Shown: one piece after another, positions 27,759-35,702 of the stretch
How positions within the stretch are numbered: position 1 is the first letter of the stretch
How the letters are laid out: each line of letters opens with the position of its first letter
Source of the DNA: Paenibacillus sp. HB172176
GTDB lineage: Bacteria > Bacillota > Bacilli > Paenibacillales > Paenibacillaceae
Reading direction: 5' to 3'
Assembly (NCBI RefSeq): GCF_011947265.1
Contig: NZ_JAATHD010000004.1
Coordinates: 186,001 to 250,000 of the forward strand
Length of the DNA stretch: 64,000 nt
Notes under the pieces: model-generated
Databases searched by the model: none
Seen by the model: only the letters and a program-made list of their open reading frames with translations
Told to the model about the DNA's origin: nothing
Program-made: the position numbers and the translations under genes

Positions 27759-28820
27759 ATGAAAAAACTGAAAATCGCAATAATAGGCTGCGGCCAAATC
27801 GCTCGCACGCAGCATGTTCCCGGCTATGTGAACAGCGGGCTGGCGGAAATCAAATATGTGGTGGATGCCGAGACGGAGAGAGCGGCTTCGCTTGCCGCAG
27901 ACTTTGATATTCCGCATGCAACCAGCGATCTGGCGGCGGTTCTGGCCGATCCTGAGATCGATGCCGTCTCGGTCTGCACGCCGAACGCGTCGCATGCGCC
28001 GGTCTCGATCGCTGCCCTGAACGCAGGCAAGCATGTGCTGTGCGAGAAGCCGGCAGCGATGTCGTACACAGAAGCAATGGGGATGAAAGAGGCCGCCGAT
28101 CGCAATAACCGGATGCTGAACATTGGCGTCGTCAACCGGTTCAACACGGCGGTGAACAAGATCAAGGCATTGATCGAGGAAGGCGAGCTTGGCAATCTCT
28201 ATCATGTGTATTGCTCCTTCCGCTCGCATCGCTCCATACCGGGCCTGGGAGGACCCTTCACGACCAAAGCCCATTCCGGCGGAGGCGTGCTCATCGATTG
28301 GGGTGTGCATTTCCTCGATCTGATCTTCTACGCGCTAGGCGAGAATGCGAAGGCGATGGCTGTATCCGGAGCGGCGTATGGCGAGCTCGGACGTCGGATG
28401 AAGGATTACGTCTATACCAGCATGTGGGCGGGACCGCCGATTCTGGACGGCATCTTCGACGTGGAGGATTTCGTGACCGGCTTGATTCGCACTTCAGGTC
28501 CGACAATCAGCATGAATGGCGCATGGGCGCAAAATATCGGCGAACGGGCAATGTTCGTAGAGTTCCTCGGCAGCAAGGGCGGCATCAAGCTGCAGTATGG
28601 CGGCGACTTCACCCTGTATACGAGCAAGAACGGCATGCTGTACGAAACGGCGGCAACCTTTGAGAAGGAGAACATGTTCGAGGCCGAGATCAAGTCATTC
28701 CTGGAATCGATCGCGTCTGGCAAGAAGAACCGCGCCAATATTGATCACACGCTGGTGACGACACAGGTAATGGACGCCATCTACGAATCGGCCGCGCAAG
28801 GCAAGGAGGTCGTCCTGTGA
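27759..28820 (+). CDS. Gfo/Idh/MocA-family oxidoreductase
   Basis: A 353-residue NAD(P)-dependent sugar dehydrogenase-like protein. The N-terminal Rossmann fold has GCGQIARTQHVPGY. The family EKP motif is in VLCEKPAAMSYTEA, followed by the C-terminal alpha/beta domain with a HSGGGVLIDWGVH active-site segment. A GGGGAGG site precedes ATG 27759. TATAAT at 27719-27724 may be part of its promoter. It overlaps the next, related gene by 4 bases, so the two may form a complex or act in sequence. Substrate unknown. Confidence 0.9.
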   Translation: MKKLKIAIIGCGQIARTQHVPGYVNSGLAEIKYVVDAETERAASLAADFDIPHATSDLAAVLADPEIDAVSVCTPNASHAPVSIAALNAGKHVLCEKPAAMSYTEAMGMKEAADRNNRMLNIGVVNRFNTAVNKIKALIEEGELGNLYHVYCSFRSHRSIPGLGGPFTTKAHSGGGVLIDWGVHFLDLIFYALGENAKAMAVSGAAYGELGRRMKDYVYTSMWAGPPILDGIFDVEDFVTGLIRTSGPTISMNGAWAQNIGERAMFVEFLGSKGGIKLQYGGDFTLYTSKNGMLYETAATFEKENMFEAEIKSFLESIASGKKNRANIDHTLVTTQVMDAIYESAAQGKEVVL

Positions 28821-29671
28821 AGAAAATAGGCTTCATCGACTACTTTCTGGATGAATGGCATGCGAATAACTATCCGGCTTGGCTCGAAGAACGCGCGAAG
28901 CTGCTCGGATTGGATTGGGAGCTGGCCTACGCATGGGCGGAGATCGACAAGCCGGACGGCCTCTCCACGGATGACTGGTGCGCAAAGCATAACGTGCAGA
29001 GGCTGGACTCCCTCGAAGAGCTGGTCGAGCTGTCCCACGCCATCGTCATTTTGTCTCCGGATCATCCCGAGCATCACGAGCGCTTGGCTCAATTGGCGCT
29101 TCAGTCGGGCAAGCCGGTCTATATGGACAAAACCTTCGCGCCCGAGGTAGCAGCAGCGAAGCGCATATTCCAGCAGGCGGAAGCGGGCGGCACGCCGCTG
29201 TTCTCCAGCTCGGCGCTTCGGTTCGCGAAGGAAATCCAGGAGCAAGCGGGCAAGCTGAATGCCGAAGAAATCAGTTATTTGGCTGTCTCGGGTCCGGGCA
29301 GGTTCGCCAATTATGCGGTGCATCAATTCGAGATGATCGTTACGCTCATGGGAACGGGCGCGCGGCGCCTCAAGAGTCTGTCGAACGATCAGGGACGCCA
29401 AATCATCGTTGAGTTCGACGGCGAACGCCAAGCCTCCTATTTGCAGCTCAGCAGCGCGCCCTTTCAGGCGATTCTTCAACAGAAGGACGGGCAAGGCGGC
29501 TACATCCCGCAATGCTCCGACATGTTCGAAGGGCTGATGGAAGCGATGCTGCGATTCTTCGAGACTCGCGAAGTGCCGGTGCCGCCTGCGGAGACACTTG
29601 CCGTCATGGCGCTCATCGAGGCGGGCGGAGTTGCTCTCTCGCGCCGCGACGAGTGGATTGAGCTGCCATGA
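28817..29671 (+). CDS. Short Gfo/Idh/MocA-like oxidoreductase
   Basis: A 284-residue protein, shorter than usual for the family (about 330-380). The start is GTG 28817 with AAGGAGG at 28803-28809. A glycine-rich dinucleotide motif is not obvious at the N-terminus (KKIGFIDYFLDEWHANNYP), but the middle VYMDKTFAPEV matches the EKP region with Lys conserved. It may be a partner subunit of the preceding enzyme. It lies at the end of the transcript, followed by a repeat-rich gap. Confidence 0.75.
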   Translation: MKKIGFIDYFLDEWHANNYPAWLEERAKLLGLDWELAYAWAEIDKPDGLSTDDWCAKHNVQRLDSLEELVELSHAIVILSPDHPEHHERLAQLALQSGKPVYMDKTFAPEVAAAKRIFQQAEAGGTPLFSSSALRFAKEIQEQAGKLNAEEISYLAVSGPGRFANYAVHQFEMIVTLMGTGARRLKSLSNDQGRQIIVEFDGERQASYLQLSSAPFQAILQQKDGQGGYIPQCSDMFEGLMEAMLRFFETREVPVPPAETLAVMALIEAGGVALSRRDEWIELP

Positions 29672-29755
29672 AGTTTAATGAGTAGTTCCGATTCGCGCTC
29701 AGACCAAGTCAGCGAGTTCATGCTCCCGAGGTGGAGGTGGAATAGCTGAGACCCA

Positions 29756-29946
29756 TCTCTAACGAAGATTCAAAGCGTTATTTACTCAAAAACAGACATA
29801 TCAAACATTTAACGAAGACTCACAATGCTATTGCGCCAAAATATCCCTACCTACAGAGCAAAATTGGCAAATAAGCATATACACTTTCGTTAGATTCAGA
29901 TTCATACGGTTAGAAGCCTCCTAACGAATTCAGTATTCGTTAGGAT
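29756..29946. repeat. Four-motif intergenic repeat, copy B (191 bp)
   Basis: Left motifs TCTCTAACGAA (29756-29766) and CATTTAACGAA (29806-29816) are 50 apart. Inverted right motifs TTCGTTAGATT (29886-29896) and TTCGTTAGGAT (29936-29946) are 50 apart. The inner unit is 91 bp, the same as copy C. The right end also holds a perfect 9-bp palindrome, CTAACGAAT/ATTCGTTAG, at 29921-29943. Confidence 0.88.
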
Positions 29947-30110
29947 TTCTTCTGTCAATCCTCTGCCTAGCTCCGGCGACTGTTAAGAATCGGAGTCACG
30001 CACGGCATATAATAATCCAGTATTAACGTCTTTTCCCCATTGCTTTTTGGAATGCCAAAACTTCGATCTGTATACACCTAAAATTACAGCGGTTGTTCAT
30101 CGTTGTATTT

Positions 30111-30140
30111 TTGCAAACAGCATGGAATAATAGGTATAAC
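30111..30140 (+). promoter_or_regulatory. Sigma-A-like promoter before the decayed frame
   Basis: TTGCAA (30111-30116), an 18-base spacer and TATAAC (30135-30140). It lies 60 bases before a well-placed ribosome binding site at 30187-30191. Confidence 0.4.
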
Positions 30141-30199
30141 ATCATGACCATTAAATGTAAAAAACGATTGTGATTCTTTCCCAGCTGGAGGTGTTGTCA

Positions 30200-30343
30200 T
30201 TGGAAAAGGGAGACTCTATTCTTATGACCCGCAAGCAAGCCATACAGTATGTGCAAGAATAGATGGTGGAATATCAAGTCAATGAACCATTATTGTCTGA
30301 GCAACTTATAGCGGATCGAAAGAAAGAGGCTCGAGATGAATAA
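30200..30343 (+). pseudogene. Small frame interrupted by TAG
   Basis: TTG 30200, 8 bases after a GGAGG site, opens a 20-codon frame (MEKGDSILMTRKQ...) that stops at TAG 30260-30262. It continues in the same frame, from ATG 30263, for 26 more codons ending KKEARDE and TAA 30341-30343. Read through the TAG it would be a 47-residue, charged, helical protein. The promoter-like pair, ribosome binding site and continuous frame suggest a recently inactivated small gene. No family recognised. Confidence 0.4.
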
Positions 30344-30410
30344 GAAGGTTGCGGACCGAGCCTGGTCGAATGTAGATGCTGCGGGCATCGAGGTCATTCT
30401 TATTCGTTAA
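30336..30410 (+). CDS. Tiny frame of 24 codons (doubtful)
   Basis: ATG 30336 overlaps the previous frame's stop and ends at TAA 30408-30410 (MNKKVADRAW...IEVILIR). An AAGAGGCTCGAG stretch precedes it. It may be the truncated start of a second lost gene of a pair. No function recognised. Confidence 0.2.
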   Translation: MNKKVADRAWSNVDAAGIEVILIR

Positions 30411-30438
30411 AAGAGCAATTTATTAGCGAAAGAGCAGC

Positions 30439-30475
30439 CAATTTCACACGAGATTCGGCTGCTCAATTAATGTCT
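30439..30475 (-). terminator. Hairpin after the minus-strand sulfatase
   Basis: GAGCAGCC and GGCTGCTC arms around a loop of about 16 bases lie just beyond the sulfatase stop at 30483. A short T-stretch follows on the minus strand. Probably bidirectional. Confidence 0.5.
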
Positions 30476-30482
30476 ATCCGAT

Positions 30483-31931
30483 TTAATACCCCTTCCCGTA
30501 ACGAATCGGCCCGCGCCAAGCCAAGCCGTTAACAGCTTTCACTTCTTGCTTCGATGGAAGCGGAGTGGTGGTGCGCTTCAAGCCGGTTTCAGACTGGGAA
30601 TCCTCCAGCTCCGGGATCGCCTCGAGCAGCTTCCGCCTACAGATGGCGAGCGCTTCGGGATGCTCGGCGGCAGCATTATGCCTTTCTTCAGGATCATTCA
30701 CAAGATGAAATAATTGCTCCATTCCTCCATTAACGTAATAAATATATTTCCATTTGCGATTGGTGGCCATGTAGAAGCCGTCAAGCTTGTTCATATAACC
30801 GCAAATCCAGCGATCCTGCAAATCGGACTCTTGAGCCTGAAGCAGGCTTACTCCATCTCGTGATTCCTCATCTTGAGCGGACCATAATCCCGCGGCATCC
30901 AGCAAGGTAGGGTAGATATCGGCTAATTGAACGGCGCCGTCCGCCAACTGCCCCTTCGTCCAAGAGTGATTCGCCTGCTCATGCCATTTCAAGAGAAAGG
31001 GGACATGGGCGGAGGATTCGTAGAAGGCGGATTTGTGGAAAAGATTGAAATCCCCCAGCATTTCGCCATGATCGGAGGTGAAGAGGATAAGCGTATTGTC
31101 ATAGAGTCCTTGGCTCTTCAATTCGCCGAACAGCCTTCCCAGCTCGTAGTCGATATGGGTAATTTGCGCGTAATAATGCTTGCGCGCAGCGCGAATGACA
31201 TGCGCGGGAAGCTCATCGAATTTGCCTGCCCATCTCGTATGCTTCACCCAATTTGGAGCGGCTTCCTCATCCTCCCAATCTCCCGACAACGGCTCCGGAA
31301 TATCCGCATTATCATAGAGACGAACGAAGCTTTCCGGCGGATCAAACGGCGCATGCGGAGCTTCGAAGCTGGTCCACATGAAGAAGGGATGATGCGGATC
31401 AAGCTGGCGTATGAAATCGATCGACTCTTCCACAATCCAGTGGCTATGCGTGAAGGGTATAGGCGTGGAAGCGAATACGGGATAAATCTCGTTGCCGCCA
31501 AGCCCATGCCCCCGATACTCGCCCGCATGAGGCGTCGTTTCCAGCCAATTGACATAATCCTCCGGCAGCAATCGCATGCGGTCAAAGCCGTATCTGGCGC
31601 GCGGCGGATGGAAGTGCATTTTGCCTACCGCATGGGTCTGGTATCCCGCGTCTCTGAGTCTGCCGGGCAAGGTGAGATGATCCTGCTCGGGGAAGGGCTT
31701 GACCGTCATATTGGACTGCCCGTGATGATAGGCGCAGCGCCCCGTCATGATGGTCGTTCGGGCCGGAATGCAAATCGGACAATCGCTGTACGCTTTATCG
31801 AAGCGCAAGCCTTCCGCGGCAAGCTGATCGAGATGCGGAGTCATGACGGGATGGTTGGAGCGAGCGACGCCAAGGCAATCCCACCGTTGCTGGTCGGTCG
31901 TTATGAACAGGATATTTGGACGATTTTTCAA
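30483..31931 (-). CDS. Sulfatase, Cys-type, cytoplasmic
   Basis: A 482-residue type I sulfatase. The metal-binding Asp is in LFITTDQQRWD. The formylglycine signature CPICIPARTTIMTG has the modified residue Cys54 and Arg58. TSDHGEMLGDF is the second metal site. No signal peptide is seen. It starts at TTG 31931 with GAGG 7 bases upstream. The LacI gene is transcribed divergently from the same 128-base region, so LacI probably represses it. The arrangement suggests induction by a desulfation substrate or its sugar product. Confidence 0.9.
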   Translation of the reverse strand: MKNRPNILFITTDQQRWDCLGVARSNHPVMTPHLDQLAAEGLRFDKAYSDCPICIPARTTIMTGRCAYHHGQSNMTVKPFPEQDHLTLPGRLRDAGYQTHAVGKMHFHPPRARYGFDRMRLLPEDYVNWLETTPHAGEYRGHGLGGNEIYPVFASTPIPFTHSHWIVEESIDFIRQLDPHHPFFMWTSFEAPHAPFDPPESFVRLYDNADIPEPLSGDWEDEEAAPNWVKHTRWAGKFDELPAHVIRAARKHYYAQITHIDYELGRLFGELKSQGLYDNTLILFTSDHGEMLGDFNLFHKSAFYESSAHVPFLLKWHEQANHSWTKGQLADGAVQLADIYPTLLDAAGLWSAQDEESRDGVSLLQAQESDLQDRWICGYMNKLDGFYMATNRKWKYIYYVNGGMEQLFHLVNDPEERHNAAAEHPEALAICRRKLLEAIPELEDSQSETGLKRTTTPLPSKQEVKAVNGLAWRGPIRYGKGY

Positions 31932-31954
31932 GATTGCACCTCATTTCATTCAGA

Positions 31955-31983
31955 TTGCTTAATGCTGTGCTTTGAATTATATT
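31955..31983 (+). promoter_or_regulatory. Promoter of the LacI gene
   Basis: TTGCTT (31955-31960), a 17-base spacer and TATATT (31978-31983), overlapping the operator-like sequence that follows. Confidence 0.45.
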
Positions 31984-31998
31984 GAAAACGAACTTTCA
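31983..31998. promoter_or_regulatory. LacI-type operator candidate
   Basis: TGAAAACGAACTTTCA has complementary ends TGAAA/TTTCA and a CG near the centre, as in LacI-family operators. It overlaps the -10 of the LacI promoter. On the minus strand it lies just upstream of a TATAAT that could serve the sulfatase. Confidence 0.45.
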
Positions 31999-32059
31999 TT
32001 TATAGCTACAATTTTGTTGCAAATTTGATTTCTTAACAAAGAGAGTCGAGGTGCGGGGG

Positions 32060-33127
32060 ATGTCGAACAAGAAGCAGGTCACGCTCCATCATATTGCGCA
32101 AGAGCTGAAGCTTTCCGTCCACACGGTGTCCAAAGCGTTAAGAGGTCTGCCGGGCATGTCGGAGCATACAAGAAAGGAAGTCATGCTCTGCGCGCAGAAG
32201 CTGGGTTATCGCTCGAAGGAACAGGAACGGTTCTACGCCGTCGAGCAGATTCCTATCTATACGCAGAAGCAGAGGGTGTTCAAGCTGCTCGTCAATCGAG
32301 ATCCCCAGCAATCCCATCAATATCAGCTCATTCTTCAGGGACTTCAGGATAAGCTGCAGCCATTCGGCCATTCCGTGCAGACGATCATTGTGCCGCAATT
32401 CGAGAGAGAGGCGTTCATCGATCAGTGGTTGATGGAGCAGCGGGCCGAGCTTTGGGACGGGCTGTTCATTGCGCCGCTTATTTTGCCCGAGGTGGAGCGC
32501 AGGCTTCTCCAGCTGCCGGTGCCGAGGGTGCTTATTAATTTTGCAACGCCCTCCCAGCCGGTAGATTCCGTCATTTGGGATGTGAGGGCGGCCGTGTGGG
32601 ATTCCGTGCAGTATCTCTTATCAATGAATCATTCGAATATTTTGTATATCGGCAATCTGAACAGACATCGAGGCTTCGCCGTGCGCTGGCACGCTTTTCA
32701 AGAGGTCATGGAGAAGGCGGGGATTGGCGCGAATCCCGAACAGCATGTGACGGAGCATGGGATCGACAAAGCGGAATGGATGAAGGAGGTTACGGAGAAG
32801 ATCAGAGCGAGGAAGCCGACGGCGATATTGTCTGCGGTTCATTGCGATATTGCCTGGATCTATTATGCTTGCAGCATGGCGGGCTTACGCATCCCCGAGG
32901 ACTGCTCGCTTATCAGCATTCAGAGCGGTCGGAATGAGATGCTGCCCGGCTTGACCCGTCCGGTACTGCCTGTTGAGAGGACGGGCTCCCGGGCGGCGGA
33001 GAAGATGCTGTGGCGAATCGCGAATCCTAACGAGCCTTATGAGCATACTTTTGTGAAAGGAGAATTCCATTTCGGCAATACCGTCATGCGTTCGACTTCT
33101 TCTCGACACATTCCCGGATTATCCTGA
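32060..33127 (+). CDS. LacI-family transcriptional regulator
   Basis: A 355-residue repressor-type regulator. The N-terminal helix-turn-helix (TLHHIAQELKLSVHTVSKAL) and hinge are in the first 60 residues. A periplasmic-binding-protein-like effector domain occupies the rest. The start is ATG 32060 rather than GTG 32051, because GAGGTG and GGGGG lie upstream of it. The divergent sulfatase and the operator-like palindrome between them identify the probable target. Confidence 0.9.
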   Translation: MSNKKQVTLHHIAQELKLSVHTVSKALRGLPGMSEHTRKEVMLCAQKLGYRSKEQERFYAVEQIPIYTQKQRVFKLLVNRDPQQSHQYQLILQGLQDKLQPFGHSVQTIIVPQFEREAFIDQWLMEQRAELWDGLFIAPLILPEVERRLLQLPVPRVLINFATPSQPVDSVIWDVRAAVWDSVQYLLSMNHSNILYIGNLNRHRGFAVRWHAFQEVMEKAGIGANPEQHVTEHGIDKAEWMKEVTEKIRARKPTAILSAVHCDIAWIYYACSMAGLRIPEDCSLISIQSGRNEMLPGLTRPVLPVERTGSRAAEKMLWRIANPNEPYEHTFVKGEFHFGNTVMRSTSSRHIPGLS

Positions 33128-33161
33128 TAGAAATTAATCTGAGAGAGGCGGCTGGTGTCGC

Positions 33162-34364
33162 ATGATGGCGGACAAGGAGCAGAATGTGCTTATTACGGGC
33201 AGCACGGGTCTGATCGGACAACATATCTTATTTGAGAAATTGCATGAATACGCTAGCCGTCGGAAACAAGGAGGGGTTATTTACCTGTTAATTCGCGCGA
33301 AAGAGGGAAGAGGGGCAACCTCTTATATACGTGACTTGCTGAATAACCGTTGGACCCCCGACTATTTGAAGAAATTTCCGTTAAACCAGCTTCTGTCGTA
33401 TATTCAAATCATTGAAGGCGATATTCGCGATCATGATCTCGATATTCTCATCAATAATCAAATTCCTCATCATTGCAGCTTGCAAGTATATCACAGCGCG
33501 GGAAGCGTCAACTTGCGGATCGGCGAAGCTGCCGAGCAAGAGGTGATGAATAATAATTATAAAGGCACGCAAACCTTGCTTCGAGCTTTGAGATTTTATC
33601 CTTGTCAGTTTATGTTTATTAGCACAGCGTTCTCTTGCGGCATTCGAGAGGGGATCATTTATGATCAGCATGAGCCCTCGGCAGACCCCATGTATCGGAA
33701 TCCCTATGAACAATCCAAGGCGGAGATTGAGCAGATGGTTGAGAGCTTCGGAGCCCGATATCATATGAAAACGCAAATCGCCAGGCCGAGTGTTGTAGTA
33801 GGCAGAATGCTCGATCAACCGGTCTGTTATACGTCCAAGTTCGACGTTATTTATGGCTGGGCCCAATTTTTCTGGATGATGAGAGAGAAAGCGGCTGCCA
33901 AGAAGCTTAGAATTCAGATCAATCTGAATTCCGGCATGAATATCGTTCCGGTGGATGTGGTGGCGAAAGCATGCGTAAGATTAAGCCGGACGAACATTCG
34001 CCAATTGAATATCGTGCACGAGCAGTCCATCTCGCATCGGGATTATTTGTCCCAAATTTTGAACGCGCTCGGTTTCGACCATTATGAGTTTGTAGAAGTG
34101 ATGCCCGAGGATTTGAGCAGTACAGAAAAGTTCTATTATCGGACTGTCGGCAGCGTTTTCGAGCCTTATCTGAATGGGCCTCAGTATCATTTCGACACCA
34201 CGGTTCTGACGCAGCTCATGGAAGATGTTCCCCAAGTTGATATTCACGCAGGAATCAAAGATTTGATCGCTTTCGCCATGGCCCATGATTTCCGCGAGGA
34301 CCGGGTGCGGGAGGGGGAGCAGGCGCCCGGCGATACCGCATTCCACGCGCGGGTTCATGCGTGA
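33162..34364 (+). CDS. Extended SDR / thioester-reductase-like NAD(P)-binding protein
   Basis: A 400-residue extended short-chain dehydrogenase. The Rossmann motif is GSTGLIGQH (Gly13, Gly16, Gly19). The catalytic pair is Tyr182/Lys186 in YEQSK, and STAFSCG is the serine region. The layout resembles the NAD-binding-4 group (acyl thioester reductases, SDR epimerases) rather than sugar dehydratases. It lies alone between the LacI gene and a convergent response regulator, with only 18 bases to the latter's stop. No link to glycan breakdown is visible. Substrate unknown. Confidence 0.75.
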   Translation: MMADKEQNVLITGSTGLIGQHILFEKLHEYASRRKQGGVIYLLIRAKEGRGATSYIRDLLNNRWTPDYLKKFPLNQLLSYIQIIEGDIRDHDLDILINNQIPHHCSLQVYHSAGSVNLRIGEAAEQEVMNNNYKGTQTLLRALRFYPCQFMFISTAFSCGIREGIIYDQHEPSADPMYRNPYEQSKAEIEQMVESFGARYHMKTQIARPSVVVGRMLDQPVCYTSKFDVIYGWAQFFWMMREKAAAKKLRIQINLNSGMNIVPVDVVAKACVRLSRTNIRQLNIVHEQSISHRDYLSQILNALGFDHYEFVEVMPEDLSSTEKFYYRTVGSVFEPYLNGPQYHFDTTVLTQLMEDVPQVDIHAGIKDLIAFAMAHDFREDRVREGEQAPGDTAFHARVHA

Positions 34365-34382
34365 TTGCTGCTCGGATATGCC

Positions 34383-35702
34383 TTACCCCCGAGCCTTCTC
34401 CTGATACTCCCCCGGCGGCATGCCGAAATGCTGCTTGAAGACGTAGGAGAAATGCTTCACGCTGACATAGCCGACCTTCTCGGCGATATCGTAGATTTTC
34501 TCGGAAGGCTTGCTCCGAAGCAGCTCCGCCGCATGCTCCATGCGAATGCGCGTCAGGAATTTAATGTAGGATTCCTGCGCGTTCTGATGGAAGAGGGAGC
34601 TGAGATAGCCTGCGGAAACCTCAAGCTTCTCGGCGATGAGCGCCAGGCTGATCGGCTCGGCGAAATGGGCGTGAATATACGCTTTCGCCTTCGTCACAAT
34701 TTCATGCTCGCTGCTCTTGCCTGATTCGGCAGCAACCAGGCTGCCGCTGCGGGGGCTCTCATAGAACAAGACCGGAGGCGCGGACAGACTCGTCGTTAAG
34801 CGGCGTTTCAACGCCTGGTTCGCACCGCTGTAGGAATGATTCAATTGCAGCGCATGCTGCTCGGATGCTCCGGCAGCGCCCCATAGCCGCAATCCCGTCA
34901 TCTCCGCGATCTTCGCCGCGAGCTCTTCATAGAGCTGTCCGCATCGCGCCCGGACATGCTCCGCATCCTCCCCCGGCACCAACAGTACCGTACGCTCCTC
35001 GTCATCAATGAACAGGACGATATCCTTGCTCTCAGCGGTCAGCTCCGTCGCGGTCTGATGCACGATATAGCGGAACAGCGCCTGATCGCTCAGGGAGAAC
35101 CCCTTTTCAAGAAGCTGCTTCTCATCCAGCGCGACAATCAACATGCCGCCCTCGGCCTCCAGCAGGCTGATCTTCAAGCGAAAGAGGAGGGGATAGAGCA
35201 TCCCGATCTCGCTATGATTGTCCGTCACGACGGCTCGCAGAAAATTGCGCGCCACGCCTGCGCGAGACTCGTCGCTAAGCGCCAGCATCGTCTCGTAAGC
35301 CGCTTTCTCCGTGCGCTCGGCGGCAAGCTGAACCGCCATCTTCTCAAGCGTCTCCGCCAGCTCTTCCCGCACAATCGGCTTCAAGAGATAATCCGTGACG
35401 CCGTATTGCATCGCTTCCTTCGCCAAGGCGAACTCGTCGTAGCCGGACAGAATAATCATCTTGGGCCTGCCAGGCCGCTTCGCCAGCTCGCGCGCAAGCT
35501 CCAGCCCGGACATGCCCGGCATTTTGATATCTGTAATAATAAGATCGAAATGTTCGTCTTGATTCAGCAGCGTCAGCGCTTCCTCGCCATCGGCCGCCTC
35601 GCCCGCGCATTCCCACTCTTCGTGCAACGAACCGATATGGCTCCTCACATAGCTTCTTGTCAGAGGTTCGTCATCGACAATCATTAATTTGTACATAATC
35701 AT
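34383..35702 (-). CDS. Response regulator, AraC-type output (YesN-like)
   Basis: A 439-residue regulator: receiver domain with Asp58 in IITDIKMPG and the acidic VDDE pair, variable middle, and a C-terminal AraC helix-turn-helix (GYVSVKHFSYVFKQHFG). The start ATG 35702 overlaps the kinase stop as TAATG, with AAGGAGA upstream, indicating translational coupling; ATG 35696 is a possible alternative. No transporter is adjacent. A 36-bp element upstream of the GH28-like gene and of the distant transporter at 53366 is the best candidate for its binding site. Confidence 0.92.
   Translation of the reverse strand: MIMYKLMIVDDEPLTRSYVRSHIGSLHEEWECAGEAADGEEALTLLNQDEHFDLIITDIKMPGMSGLELARELAKRPGRPKMIILSGYDEFALAKEAMQYGVTDYLLKPIVREELAETLEKMAVQLAAERTEKAAYETMLALSDESRAGVARNFLRAVVTDNHSEIGMLYPLLFRLKISLLEAEGGMLIVALDEKQLLEKGFSLSDQALFRYIVHQTATELTAESKDIVLFIDDEERTVLLVPGEDAEHVRARCGQLYEELAAKIAEMTGLRLWGAAGASEQHALQLNHSYSGANQALKRRLTTSLSAPPVLFYESPRSGSLVAAESGKSSEHEIVTKAKAYIHAHFAEPISLALIAEKLEVSAGYLSSLFHQNAQESYIKFLTRIRMEHAAELLRSKPSEKIYDIAEKVGYVSVKHFSYVFKQHFGMPPGEYQEKARG

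Larger units (their letters stand above)
29672..30482. other. Repeat-rich gap with decayed small frames
   Basis: No intact gene. It contains copy B of the four-motif repeat (29756-29946), a promoter-like pair at 30111-30140, a small frame with an internal stop (30200-30343), a second tiny frame to 30410 and a hairpin before the convergent sulfatase. Confidence 0.7.

Noticed and set aside
30927..31985. 352-codon open frame on the plus strand
   Set aside because: Antisense to the sulfatase with intact CIPAR signature; it ends in the divergent promoter region.
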